From contig RPFO01001598.1 of NCBI GenBank assembly GCA_009746045.1, positions 679,727-743,726 on the forward strand: a DNA stretch of 64,000 bases. The letters run 5' to 3'. Position numbers and translations under genes: made by a program. Each line of letters starts with the position of its first letter. The first letter of the stretch is position 1. Shown piece by piece: positions 43,560-58,847 of this stretch. The notes below the pieces were generated by a model. It saw only the letters and a program-made list of their open reading frames with translations. It was not told the origin of the DNA and did not search any database. The stretch comes from Mesostigma viride. Taxonomy: Eukaryota; Streptophyta; Mesostigmatophyceae; Mesostigmatales; Mesostigmataceae.

Positions 43560-45700
43560 CATATATCATGACAGCCACGAGCCACGAGGTAGCCATGGCT
43601 GACGGCGGAGCTCATAACTTTCACGTTTGGGCACCGAATTCGGCTGTTCGAATATCACAATCGCCTCGTACGTCTTTCTAGGACGCACACGCTGTCAGAT
43701 ATAATAATTTTCCGAAGCTATTACGCAGTATATGACGAGCAAACGCTCCTCTATGCAACGCAGCCTGGCGGCTGCGCTAAGCCCTGAAAATACGTCTGCA
43801 GCTCCGGCTGCAGCTTCGCTCCGGTCCGGCAGGCAGCGGTGACACTAGTCGCGCACTGGTGGTCGCCCAGATCCCTCCCGGGCTTGACAGCTCGCCCTCT
43901 GCATCGCCTGAACCCAAGCGCAGTCGCCCAGGTGAACCTAGCTGGTCTGAGCACGACTTTGACGTCGACAGGCTATTTTCCACTTGCGACGTCCTCAGTC
44001 CTGGCCTTTTCGACATGCCACCCATCAAGATACTGGAGCTCGTGTTTTACGGGTCACAGGCCTCGCTGCTGGCCCTGTGCCAGCAACTCAACTCCACAAC
44101 CATTTTTTTCCGAAACGGAGCTGACGGCAGGTTTTCATACCGCACATCTGACATGCCGACCCACCTGTCGACCGGCTGGTCTTGCCCCCGCCTTCAGCTC
44201 GCCGCCCTCTTTACCATCCTTAAGCGCTCTGCCGAGGACCTTCTGTACCCCGCTCCCTTGACCGAATCCGTGTCCACCTTACTCCTCCACCTCCAAGACG
44301 CCATCTCACGGCACGTGACGCCCCTCGCTGCAGATGTGGCAGCTGTGGGTCGCACGCTGGCTGCTGAGCTCCCCGCCATTTCCACCACCACCTCCACCCT
44401 CGACTCCACCCTCCCCCCCCCACCGCGCCTCCACCGACGCCATCACCGCCCAGCTAGCTCCGCGTGACATCGACAAGCGCCTCCAGGACAACGCCATCGC
44501 CATCGAGTGCCTGCAAAACACCGCAGGCCTCACCGCCCAGGCAGTGATCGAAGGACATTGCCGCCAAGCCAGCCCCCGCTGGCCCGGCTGGCGATGCATG
44601 CGCATTGCCGCATCCCACCCAGACCTGGGCGGACATGCTCATGCAAGCCGCACCACACCACCTCCACCACCTGAGTCCGCCGTCGCAGCCCAACTACAGC
44701 AGCAGACGCTCGACCTCCGCGAGGAGGCCGAGCTCGCCAAGCGCAGCCTCAACCTCATGCATCGTCAAGAACTTCGACCTGGTGGAAGGTGAGAATTCGG
44801 AGAAGCTTGCCCAGGCGCTTGAGAGAGAATTAGTCCTTGGTCGCATGGGCCTCCTAATTGGTGAGATCAAGCTGCATGGTCGCCCATCGCCTTCTCCATG
44901 CACTCGCGGGGTAAGGCAGGGACGCGCCCGCTTCTTCTCATCTTTGAGAACTCGGCGGACAAGATTTCGTTTCTCAGACACCGCAAGCGGCTCGAGAAGA
45001 CAGTCTCACTACACCTTGGACGACAACTTGACCCTGGCGCAGCTTAACACTGGCGACGGGAGCTATGCATGTCAGTCAGTCCATGGCCGACCTACCTCCA
45101 GCTCCGGCAGACCGCGGCGGGGAAGCCGGTTTACTGGAAGGGGGCGGCCATCTACGTCGGCCACAAGCCCTGGCAAGCGACCCCGGCCGCGGTACGTCCC
45201 ATGCAGCACCTCCAGACGCCCCAGCTTAGGGGAATACAGCAGTAGTAGTGTAGAATAGTAAGGCCGGCCTAGCGGCCACCGTGGCCTTGTCCTTGTACGC
45301 CCATTATGGGCCCTCTACCAGCTGATGCCTTAGCATACTTTAGCCATGTACATGTGTGCCCGCCTACATGATGTGCCACATGTACCAGATGATGCCTAGC
45401 TTTATTTAGTTATGCTGTGCCCATCATGCAGAGAGCCACTCTCTGCTGCAAGAAAGCCATGCCCTACTAGCTTTTGTATTGCAATGCGGATCTTCCATCC
45501 CATGACGGGCCCCAAGCGCTCCGATGGATCATGGTGGTGCACCGGCCTGCGCAGGTGCACTTGGTGGCCCCTAGAGCAGGTGTAGTTTACATCCTATACC
45601 CTTGTGCACAGGAAGTAGCCCATAACGTATTAAAGGCCATATGCCCCTTATCAGGGATATGTGCCACATGTACTCCCAACGGAGTCATGTTAATTCCTAA
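43560..45700 (+). mobile_element. ORF1-only retroelement, copy 2
   Basis: 5' leader like copies 1 and 3 (GCCACGAGCCACGAGGTAGC; GGCTGACGGCGGAGCTC), ORF1, 3' untranslated region, stem-loop ACTCCCAACGGAGT (45672-45685) and a short TTAATT tail. Confidence 0.75.
43732..45258 (+). pseudogene. L1-type ORF1 protein, copy 2, frame interrupted
   Basis: ATG 43732 (MTSKRSSMQRSLAAALS). The central frame 43859-44467 (202 codons) preserves the N-terminal region best: a stretch with MPPIKILELVFYGSQASLLA, then AISRHVTPLAADVAAVGRTL. The coiled-coil, RRM-like and C-terminal parts continue in other frames to about 45230 (HYTLDDNLTLAQL; LGEYSS end), with insertions such as TGCATG duplications breaking the frame. 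Same family as copies 1 and 3. Confidence 0.65.
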
Positions 45701-45708
45701 TTAATTTT

Positions 45709-45855
45709 ATCAAAGAGACAACCAGTGCAGGCCGCCAGAAATCGGGAGAATCCGGACCATGGTAGCTCGAGCCTGCCGTTATCCAGTCTTGTCCGCGTGT
45801 TCGAGCCGTTCAGGATGATGAATATGAATGGCCGGTGATGGAAATGTGTAGCCTT
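45709..45855 (-). mobile_element. SINE-like copy between two ORF1-element tails
   Basis: Reads ATCAAAGAGACAACCAGTGC on the + strand, i.e. the family in reverse. It fills the space between the TTAATT tail of copy 2 and the inverted tail of copy 3. Confidence 0.75.
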
Positions 45856-47880
45856 AATTAATTAATTAGTTAATTAGGAACATAACTCCGTTGGGAGTAT
45901 ATGTAGCACATATCCCAGAGAAGGGGCTTACATTGCTTTGATTTTTGAAGGGGTACATTCTAAGCTACTTCCTGCAAGAGTGGGAATGGAAACGACACTT
46001 GCTCTAGGTGCACCAAGGGCACCTGCACCCCCAGAGTCTCAGAGCTCAACCCAACTAAGGGGGGCCTGTCATGGGGGGGGAAGATCACCGTTGCTATACA
46101 AGAGCTAGGGCACGGCTTCTCATCAGAGAGTGACTCTCTGTATAGGCAGGGCTGAGCTAATTCATGCATCATCCATGGGGGTCCCATTATAGGCAGGGCG
46201 TGGCTAAATTCTTAAATGCATCATCCATGGCCATTATGGGCGCACATGCGCTGGGGCCGCGTGGTAGCTGCTAAGCCTTACTAATCTACACTACTGCTAT
46301 ATATTAATTCCCTAGACTGGGGGTGCCTGCCACGGCTTGTGGTCGATGTCCCCCCGCCAGTATACCGGTTTCCCCCCTGCATGCGCTTTGCATGCCGGAG
46401 CTGCATGGAGGTAGGTCGGCCATAGCTTGCGTCGCCGTTGTTGCTGGGCCAGGGTCAGGTCGTCGTCCAGCGTGAAGTGAGTCCTCGAGAGCTTCTTGCG
46501 GTTTTTAAGAAACAACAGCTTGTCCGCCATGTACTTAAAGGTGAGCTAGGAGCAGGGGATCGAGCCGGGCCAGCCTTACCCCGCGCGCGGGGAAGGCGGG
46601 CAGCCGACATCCGCAGCTCATCACCAGTGATGTGCATGGGGGCAAGAATGTCGCGCTTAAATGCCGTGAGAAGAGTCGTCAGGGTCTCATCTGCAGGCTG
46701 GTCGAAGTGCTCAGTTGACGATGACATTGTGGCTGCGCTGGGTGCGGTCGGCCTCCTCGCGGAGGTCGAGGGCTTGTTGCTTGAGCTGTGCCGCGAGGTG
46801 GAGGTGGTGGAGGTGGCGTGGTGCATGAGCAGGTCCGCCCAGGTCTGGGTGGGAGGGGCGTCGTCGCCTGGGCCAGCGGGGGCTGGCTTGGCGGCGATGT
46901 CCTTCACCGCCTGCCGCCTGGGCGGTGATGCCTGCAGTGTTCTGCATGCACTCGATGGCGATGGCGGTGTCCTGGAGGCGCTGGTCGATGTCGAGGAGCT
47001 GGGCCTTGCCGGAGGGCGGCGGTGGAGGAGGAGGTGGCAGTGGAGGTGGAGGCGAGGAGGGTGGAGGTGGAGGTGACGGTGGTGGAAATGTGAGGGAGCT
47101 CAGCAGCCAGCGTGCCTCCCAGTGCCACCACATCTGCGGCAAGGGGGGTCACGTGCTGCTCGAAAGCTTCCTTAAGGAGGGAGCGGATGGAGGATTCGGT
47201 CAAGATGGTGGTGGTGGTGGGCTTGGGGGGCCAGAGCTCCTCGATGGAGCGTCCAAGGAGGGAGAAAAGGGCGCGTTGCTGAAGGTGGGGGCGGCGGAGG
47301 GTGAGGATGGGGTCGAAGTTGGAGGTGCGCCTGTGGAAAGCATCGTTGAGGCGACCCTGATGGAAGAGTTGCTTGCACAGTGAACAAGAAGCGAGGCGTG
47401 CGATCCCCAGAAGTGAGACGTAGCTCAGGATCGTGTCGTGGCTGAGAGCTCTTGTCAAAAAGCGGGCTGGCTGGCGTCAAAAAGTCGAACGCTTCCCAGC
47501 TCGGCTCGGCAGGGCGACTGCGCTTGGGTTCAGGTGACGCTGTGGGCGAGCCGGAGGCAAGCCCCAGAGGGGGCTGGGCAACCACTAGAGCTTGGCTAGT
47601 GGCGCCGCTGCCTTCTGGGCCGGAGGGCGAAGCTGCAGGCGAGGCTGCAGACGTATTTTCAGGGCTGAGCGCAGCCGCCAGGCTGCGTTGCGCGGAGGAG
47701 CGTTTGCTCGCCATATATTGCGTAATGGCTTCGGAAAATTATATTAGTGTGTGCGTCTTAGAAAGACGAAGGGATTGTGATATTCACATCCTAATTCGGT
47801 GCCCAAACGTGAAAGTTATGAGCTCCGCCGTCAGCCATGGCTACCTCGTGGCTCGTGGCTATTGGCCAGGACAGGTGTAG
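45856..47880 (-). mobile_element. ORF1-only retroelement, copy 3
   Basis: Minus-strand copy with tail TTAATTAATTAA at 45856-45880, stem-loop complement ACTCCGTTGGGAGT (45895-45908), ORF1 and the conserved leader near 47780-47870. Confidence 0.75.
46312..47714 (-). pseudogene. L1-type ORF1 protein, copy 3, frame interrupted
   Basis: ATG 47714 (MASKRSSAQRSLAAALSPEN) opens 180 codons. Frames at 47458-46904 and 46907-46455 continue with FEQHVTPLAADVVALGGTLA and the RRM-like part. The C-terminal domain (THFTLDDDLTLAQQQRRRKL) lies in the 46530-46312 frame. Three or more frameshifts. Shares the N-terminal SKRSS-QRSLAAAL signature with copies 1 and 2. Confidence 0.65.
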
Positions 47881-47889
47881 CCTTGTGCA

Positions 47890-47958
47890 TTGAAATTATG
47901 GCTGGCTTACGTGTAGAGCGACTAGATGACCTAGACGGTGGGGCCGGAAACAGCTTGC
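47890..47958 (-). mobile_element. SINE-like 5' head fragment
   Basis: Minus-strand reading GTTTCCGGCCCCACCGTCTA...GCCAGCCATAATTTCAATGC equals the upstream part of the copies at 59.55 and 60.5 kb, but the rest of the element is missing. Confidence 0.5.
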
Positions 47959-47959
47959 T

Positions 47960-48015
47960 TGATTGATGAATTAATTAATTAATTCAACTCGTGCTCCCGT
48001 TGGGGAGTCACGGAG
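47960..48015 (-). mobile_element. LINE 3' end fragment with stem-loop
   Basis: Complement reads GTGACTCCCCAACGGGAGCAC (48011-47991) followed by a GAATTAATTAATT tail, the same as the LINE end at 41350. Confidence 0.6.
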
Positions 48016-48166
48016 CTCCGAAGTGCTTTTCTGCATGTTTACAACAGGAAGAAAGGGCAGAGACCCCCTTTCTCCTTCATGCCAGAGGCATGCCACAGCG
48101 GCAATCGGACACGCCATAGACGATCCGGCAAGTGCTGTGGGTGCAATAAGACCCATGTGAGCATAT

Positions 48167-48297
48167 CATCACCAAATTCATCTTCATCATCCTGAACCAC
48201 TCGAACACGCGGACAAGATAACGGCAGGCTCGAGCTACCATGGTCCGGATTCTCCCGATTTCTGGCCTGCGCTCAGTTGTCTCCTTGATATCATCAG
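48167..48297 (+). mobile_element. SINE-like copy
   Basis: CATCATCCTGAACCACTCG to CAGTTGTCTCCTTGATATCA; slightly 5'-shortened. Confidence 0.7.
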
Positions 48298-48304
48298 TAA
48301 CAAG

Positions 48305-48695
48305 TTTGCTTGATCAGGGCGTGTGTTTCGAGCCTAACTGGCCGGGAGTGTCTAGTGGTGAGCACCATTGCTGTGAAATCGCTCTCCCACCATTTACGAG
48401 GAAATACCCGCAAATGGAAAACCACTGAAAAGGTCTAGCTAGTCAGTCATAACGTTAGCCATGCCATGATTCCAAACGTCCAAGAACTGCACACGGTGCA
48501 AAGGCAAAAATCCGGAGGACAACACTTTCAAATGTGCGCGCGCGGCGGGAACCAAAAGCCCGTGTATGCCAGAAAACAACGAATCCAGTGCCAAGCTCGG
48601 AACGGCCGCAAAGGAGATCTGGCATCAAAGGGTCCAGATGTGCGGAGATAGTACGCGATCCAGCCGGTCCACGACCTGTTTGTAGAGCTTGTGCC
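48305..48695 (+). repeat. Dispersed repeat R3, copy 2
   Basis: Same as 8655-9080, with a 6-bp insertion (GCGCGC) and a 33-bp deletion. The open frame (ATG 48466) is preserved. Confidence 0.7.
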
Positions 48696-48799
48696 AAGGG
48701 GCAGCCAGTTGATTAATTATAGCCATATATCAATTGAGTTGTCTCACTTAATTCGTTTATTTGTCTCACTTAGTACACATGCAGCACTACAAATTTCCA

Positions 48800-48935
48800 C
48801 CGCGATCCATCGTTGCATCATCGCCCCCGACAACTCGACAAACGCGGATAGGATAACAGCAGGCTCGAGCTACCAAGTGGTCAGGATTCTCCATATTTCT
48901 GGCCAGCCTGCGCTGGTTGTCTCACTGATATCCTT
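48800..48935 (+). mobile_element. Divergent SINE-like copy
   Basis: Keeps GGCTCGAGCTACC and CCTGCGCTGGTTGTCTC, but the 5' half has drifted. Confidence 0.5.
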
Positions 48936-49741
48936 TCAAATATATGGTACAAAAGCAGTTATATTGCACGTAAAAACCTTATATGCTTGTGTAATGAAGT
49001 TTACCCTGAGCACAATATGGTATGTCAATGACAATGAGGTATATACATGGCACCCCAGATCATCCAGTCTGGCATATCACTCTCAGTTACACCAACCAAG
49101 CCCAGGTGCATCGTCAAAGCTGGCCCCAGCTCATTTAAACAAGAAATGCTTAAATTTCCTGCGAAGTGACCGAGCCAGCCCAGGTGGTCTCTTACTTGCC
49201 AGCTGTGCATGTCTTCCCATGGTGTTACACTCCTGCTCACAGCAAAACGCTATGCAGGTTTGATCTTAGCCCCTCTAAGGGTTCCAAGAAAATCCAAGGG
49301 AACTAATGAAAGGGAGCCCTGAGTGCTGGCATCCCAACTACCCACGGCACGGATTACGGTAATAGCAGACAGGTCAAGATGGAATCCTCTGCTGACGCAA
49401 ACAGCACCCTCCTAAGCGACGTCGTCGTGATATCGTGGTCCATAGAGGATATAACCTGCGTACCTCGGCCAATCCACCAAGGGAGCCCCAATCCACGGCC
49501 TGCAACCCCTGGCAAATATTTACTCCCAAGCACGGCAAACACTCGATCTGCCACGCAACCCGGGGCCTTTCCAAGCACGATTCATCATTCATACTATGCA
49601 TTAATGCCTTGGCATTGCCGCTTCCGCATAGGGTCTCTCCCATCGATGCTCTTGCATGACTGCATTTGCCACAATGCCGCAAGTTGCCGCATGTCAGGTA
49701 ACGCTCTCGAACCGATGCTCCTTGGCCCGCTCGTGGCGCGC
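48936..49741. other. Region 3' of RLP24
   Basis: No gene recognised. A TTACA (TGTAA on minus) occurs only ~650 bp past the RLP24 stop. Confidence 0.4.
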
Positions 49742-53216
<3,475 letters not shown>

Positions 53217-54544
53217 GTTTGCAAATTCTTCTTGTACAGATTACTAAGAAATGCCTCCTAATCTCTTAGCAGACGGAGGTATTGGGCCGGGCGCGGCCAA
53301 ATCGAAAACTAGGCAAATCCCGTTCCACGCAGTTACCGCGCGCGCTAAAACAGGAATAGTCACACCATAGAAAAATGCCCTTCTGTCTGACTCTGGAACG
53401 AAATAATGCGCAAGATTCGATTTTACGGCCCCGCCGTTGCAATTGAAGACCCCCTTCGGATCGCCGCAATTCGCGGAAGTCGGCTTAGTGCCGTGGCTGC
53501 CGCAACCGCAGTTTTGCAGCCTTGGCCTTGCACGCACCAAGCCTGCCCAGTGCCCAGGGCGTTGAACAGCGCTCATGCAGCGCTGTCGAAAAGAGCCTGA
53601 AGCTTGACATGGAGGCTTGAAGTTTATGCTATTCACCATCACACGCCGCGCCCCCACCATTGGCAGAGCACAACGAGAACCCTGAACGGTGCGAATATGC
53701 AAAAGCATCGCAGCTGAGGATCTCCAATCAACGTCCGAGCGTGACCAGTCAAAAGCTGTCAAAAAGCAGCGCCAATTCTCGCTGCCAACTTCTGTGGGCC
53801 ACGTGGCAACCGACCGGGTTTCCTTCCGTTGCTGACGTTCGTCGACGTGTACAGGCTGCTTCAAGCCATGGTGCTACTACTTCCCAGGATCGACCCTGCG
53901 CAGATCCGGCGCGATGGCGTCCACTAGTGCGCTGAGGTGGCCGCTTCGCACCTTCAATCGTGTGGTGCCAGTCATTTGCGCCAGTCAAAAAAGGCGGGCA
54001 TAATGCCAGCCACTGCCAGCCCAGCGCACCGCGCGCCAGTGTCACGCAACGCCGCAGGTTGTGCTTCCTCTTTTAGGAACGTCGCCCCAGCGGACTTGTC
54101 CTCCTACGTCGGCCACCGCCCGAACAGGGCTGTCGTCAAAGGTAATTTTGCATTTGTCGGCGCAGCACGCGTAACATTTTTGTTTCTCGGGTGATTCATC
54201 GATGAGGTCTTGCTCTGCAGTTCGTGTTGTTATTGTGCAGCGGAACAGAATAGGTGGTTTGCTCACGAATTCAGAAGAATTACGGTTGTTGCCACAGTAG
54301 CAGCGGCAGTGTACGCGTTACAATCCTTCACGTCGAGCTCAATTTACACGTACTTTTCTTTCGTTCTGTCGAGCCATTGATGTGGATAATTATATTCGTC
54401 TAATGATATTAGTCTCTGCCACTGCGTAGCCTATTAATTAATCTTGGAGGCTCCATTTCTGTTTCGACAGCGTATGAAACGCGTGATTGCCTTCTTTGCG
54501 CTCTGCTTACTTTGTTTTTCAGGATTAACATCAACAACCCAAAA
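53217..54544. promoter_or_regulatory. Shared upstream region of RLP24 and eEF3
   Basis: 1.3 kb between two divergent ribosome-related genes. An acceptor (TTTTTCAG, 54515-54522) precedes the eEF3 start by 22 bp, so eEF3 probably has a 5'-UTR intron. The best donor upstream is AAAG|GTAATT near 54139. No TATA box chosen. Confidence 0.45.
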
Positions 54545-57500
54545 ATGGCGGTCGTCTGCAAGTATCAAAAGGAAGTCGACGACCTGATCGCAATTTTTGT
54601 CGACCCGAAGGCACATGAACTCACTGCCCGCGTGAAGGCGATTGAAGGTGGGCTGCGCAACTTTGTAGTTCTTGTCTTAGAAATGCGGGTATTTTTTCCC
54701 TTCCGCGTCTGAACAACTGAAAGATTACGTAATATGATTGTTCGTGATGTTGTAATAGAATCGAGCTCATCTTTTAGCGATGTTTGTTCATGCTTATGAT
54801 CTTCGCGTGTTTATTTCTGTGCAGAAATCGGCCATCTGTGCAACTGTGCGGATCCCGAGCCTTTCGAGCCATATCTGGTCAAGGATGCGCTTCCAGCGCT
54901 GCTGGATGCTTGCTCTGATAAGAATAAAGACATTCAATCTGCGGCTTCTGCTGCATGCCTGGAAGTGAACAAGCTCATCTGTCCACATGCAGCTTCGTTT
55001 GCAACCCGCGTCATGCTGGATAAGATGAAATCGAGTAAATGGCAAACCAAGGAGAACGCTTGTAACAACCTCCGAGCTTTGACGATGCAGCATCCAATTC
55101 ACGTGGCCCGGTGCTTACCAGAAATGTAAGCAATCTCTCAGCTAGTTTTGCGGTGCTTCCATGCCTTCCATAGATGTTTTCTCTTCAAGTTCGAGCACTG
55201 TTGCGCATGCACGCTTTTTGTGCCCTTGTAAAAGGTTCTCTGGCTGTGGGTTAAAATTGCCAGGTCTTAGTTCCGTTTATCTTTGCTCTTCTCAGCAGGC
55301 GATGCGGAACGGCACCTGGGGAAAACCCTATGCTAATGCCACTGCCTGCCTCTACCTTACGGCATTTTTTCTTTTCCCCTTTTGCAGAGTGCCCGTGATC
55401 CAGGAGCTGATTTGGGATACCAAGCAGGAGGTCGTCAAGGCCTGCAAGTCCCTCCTCCAGGAGGCGCTCACGGCCATTGACAACAAGGATGTCGAGCCGT
55501 TCGTGCCCAAGTTGATTAGCGCGATGGCTAACCCCGACGAGGTGCCTGAGTGCATCCACGCGCTCGCGGCCACGACCTTCGTGCAGACAGGTGAATCACC
55601 CTGCTGATTTACTGGTAGACGCATGACAGCATGGTAGCAAGCGGGAATGGCGGCCCTGGCATCGGGTAGTCGCTATCTGTGACCTTGTAGCCATCTACTG
55701 AAATGGGATGTTTTGTGCAAGTGTTGTGGTTTTCTGCCATCCCGCCCATGGTTGCCTGTAGCCTCGTTTAATTTCAAAAATACTACCAGGTTTTGTCCAA
55801 CACGTTCGTTTTCTGCTCTGTGTGTACTCACCACGCCCACTTCCTCTGTTCCTGCCCCTGCCTCTCCCCCCTTGCCCTGCCCCTGTTCTGATCCCTGCAG
55901 TCGACTCGGCGGCGCTGTCCATCATCGTGCCACTGCTGCTGCGCGGCCTGGCCCTGCGCCCGGTGGCCATCAAGCGCCAGTGCGCGGTCATCGTGGAGAA
56001 CATGTCCAAGCTGGTGGAGGAGGCCATCGAGGCCGCACCCTTCACGGGCACCCTCCTGCCCGCGCTGGCCCGCGCCAAGGACGAGGTGTCCGACCCCGAG
56101 GCACGTGCGGTGTGCGGACGTGCGCACGATCACATGTCCCGCATCGCCGAGAAAGTCGAGAAGGCGCTTGCGCTGCAGTTGTCCAACGAGAAGGGGGTGG
56201 AGACCGCCATCGGGGAGATGATCAAGGGCGTCGGCGGGAGTGTGACCCCAGAGAACGAGGAGTCGATCCACTACCTATCCTCGGTCGTGCGCTCACTCGT
56301 CAAGGACAGAAACTTTGAAGAGACCGAGTGGAAGACGCACCTCACGCCCTACCTGTACGTGTTCTGCAAGGAGCCTGAGGAGGCCTCGTGCGCGGCGGTG
56401 GATCTGTTGGAGAAGTGCAAGGTGGCCACGGTGGATGTGGGCGGGAATGACGACGACGACGATGAGGGCGAGGACCTGTGCAACTGCAAGTTCTCCCTTG
56501 CGTACGGTTCGAAGATCCTGCTCCACAACACCAAGCTGCGGCTCAAGCGCGGCAAGCGGTACGGCCTGCTCGGGCCCAATGACTCCGGCAAGACCACGCT
56601 CATGCGCGCGATCTCCAATGAGCAGGTGGAGGGTTTTCCCCCGCGCTCTGAGGTGCACACGGTGTTCGTGGAGGCCGATATCCAGGGCGAGATGTCCCAC
56701 CTGAGCTGCATTGACTACATCCTGGCCGATGAGGCCATCAAGCACTGCGGCGCGACCAAGGAGGATGTCGCGCGTGTCATGGAGTCAGTCGGCTTCACCC
56801 CCCAGATGCAGAACAATGGCGTGACCACGCTGTCCGGAGGGTGGCGCATGAAGCTGGCGCTGGCGCGCGCGATGATCCAGAAGGCGGACATCCTCCTGCT
56901 GGATGAGCCGACCAACCATTTGGACGTGATCAACGTCGCGTGGGTGCAGAACTACCTCAACTCGCTCACCAATGTGACGTGCATCATGGTCTCGCACGAC
57001 TCCGGCCTGCTCGACAAGTGCTGCACGCACATCCTCCAGATCGAGAACCTCAAGCTGCACGTGCACAAGGGCAACCTGTCCGCGTTCGTCGCCAAGGTGC
57101 CGAGTGCCAAGAGCTATTTCGAGATCAAGCCGACCAAGTACACGATGAACTTCCCCCAGCCGGGCTACCTGGAGGGCGTCAAGAACAAGTCCAAGGTGCT
57201 CATGAAGATGACTGACGTCACCTTCACGTACCCGGGCAATGACAAGCCGACGATTTCGAACATCACCGTGGCCGTCTCGCTGGCCTCCCGTGTGGCATGC
57301 GTGGGTGTCAATGGTGCGGGCAAGTCGACGATGATCAAGCTGCTCACGGGCCAGCTGGAGCCGTCGTGCGGCGAGGTGTGGAAGTACCCCAACACCCGTG
57401 TGGCGTACCTGGCGCAGCACGCGTTCCACCATATCGAGCAGCACCTGACCAAGACGCCCAACGAGTACATCCAGTGGCGCTACGCGGGCGGGCAGGACAA

Positions 57501-58335
57501 GGAGGGCCTGGACAAGGTCACGCTCAAGATCAGCGAGGAGGAGGAAAAGGCTCTCAAGCGCGAGTACATTCTCAGCTATGACGACGAGAAGGGCAACCTC
57601 AAGAAGGAGAAGCGCATGATCCTGCGTCTCGCAGGTGGGCGCAAGGAGTCGGGCAAGAAGGGTGAGTTTGAGTACGAGGTGCAGTTCGAGAACCTGCCGC
57701 ACGACAAGAACCTGTACGTCAAGGCGAGCGATCTGGAGGAGCGCGGCTACGCCAAGCACATGAAGATCGTCGACGCCAAGGTGGAGGCCGGCCAGTTTGG
57801 TTTTGGCCGCGCGCTCACCAAGGCCAACGTGGAGAAGCATCTGGAGGATGTCGGCCTGGAGAAGGAGTACGGCACGCACCACCGCATCGCCGCGCTGTCC
57901 GGTGGTCAGAAGGTCAAGGTCGTGCTGGCGGCCGCCATGTGGATGCAGCCGCACATCCTCATCCTGGACGAGCCGACCAACTACCTGGACAGGGACGCCC
58001 TGGGCGCGCTCTCAGGTGCCATCCGCGAGTTTGGCGGTGGTGTCGTCATGATCACTCACAACAACGACTTCTGCTCGCAGCTGTGCCCCGAGACGTGGGT
58101 GCTGGAGAACGGCCTGCTCAACTGCAAGGGTGATGTCGCATGGATGTCCAAGCAGGTGGAGAAGGTGGAGTTCAAGCAGATCGACGAGCTCACGGACGCG
58201 ATGGGCAACAAGGTGCAGGTAAAGCAGAAGAGCACCAAGAAGCTGTCCAACAAGGAGAAGAAGGCGCGCGAGAAGAGGCGCGCGTTCGCCAAGGAGAACG
58301 GGCTGCCACTGTCCGACTCGGAGGAGGAGGATTGA
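54545..58335 (+). CDS. eEF3: Translation elongation factor 3 (ABC-F-like ATPase), four coding exons
   Basis: Exons 54545-54647, 54825-55125, 55388-55590, 55901-58335 give 1013 aa; yeast eEF3 is 1044. Domain order: HEAT repeats (residues 1 to ~310, e.g. IQELIWDTKQEVVKACKSLL), a four-helix region, ABC1 (Walker A 427-434, signature LSGGW 513, Walker B ILLLDEPTNHLD 533), ABC2 (Walker A GVNGAGKST 671, signature LSGGQ 868, Walker B ILILDEPTNYLD 888) with the chromodomain-like insert between about 720 and 860, and a Lys-rich tail ending DSEEED. eEF3 drives E-site tRNA release and ribosome recycling. It is essential in fungi and found patchily in algae and other protists. Odd: ABC1 Walker A reads GPNDSGKT, with Asp430 where Gly is expected. 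The start has a good context (AAAAATGG), but an extra upstream exon cannot be excluded. Confidence 0.95.
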
Positions 58336-58847
58336 GCGCTCGGTGTGGTGGGGAATATTAGATTTTTTGTGCAGTCTTGCTTGGTCTTGCACTAAGTGCT
58401 GTTGTCAGGATAGGGGAATTTTATAAGCATATCCCCACACTTTTAAAGCTCCGTAATTTGACGTGGCCTGGTGGCATTAGCCGCCTGTTTCGACCAGCAT
58501 TCGAAAGCCACATTGAAATGTTGCTCTTTTGCAAGCCCACTAAATGGCTGTAATGTGAATAAGTTTGGTGCATCTCGATGAATTTTACCACCGACAAGAT
58601 GATTGATCGTTGAGTATCTATTATTTATTTATTTCAACTACTACAATTTTCTTGCCCATAATTAACCCGTGTAAAAGGGGGGGGGGGGGGGGGAGAAGAA
58701 GAACGCGATATATTGCGCTGTAGGCTTTTTGCAGAGTTAACGTGCATAGCACATCATAAAAAATTTCATGGACATGTTCTTTTATTCGTTACCCCGATAT
58801 TCAGTCTCCTTTCCCACACAGCAAAATATGGTGTTGTTCTTAGTCAG
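58336..58847. other. eEF3 3' region
   Basis: TGTAA at about 58550-58554, ~215 bp past the stop, is a possible polyadenylation signal. A G-run of about 18 lies at 58677-58694. No gene seen. Confidence 0.45.

Noticed and set aside
54002-54139. Candidate upstream coding exon of eEF3 with a GTAATT donor
   Set aside because: Splicing to the acceptor at 54522 puts its ATG frame out of phase with eEF3; more likely 5' UTR.
56785-57954. 389-codon minus-strand frame opposite eEF3
   Set aside because: Antisense shadow of a GC-rich, codon-biased gene; no domain.
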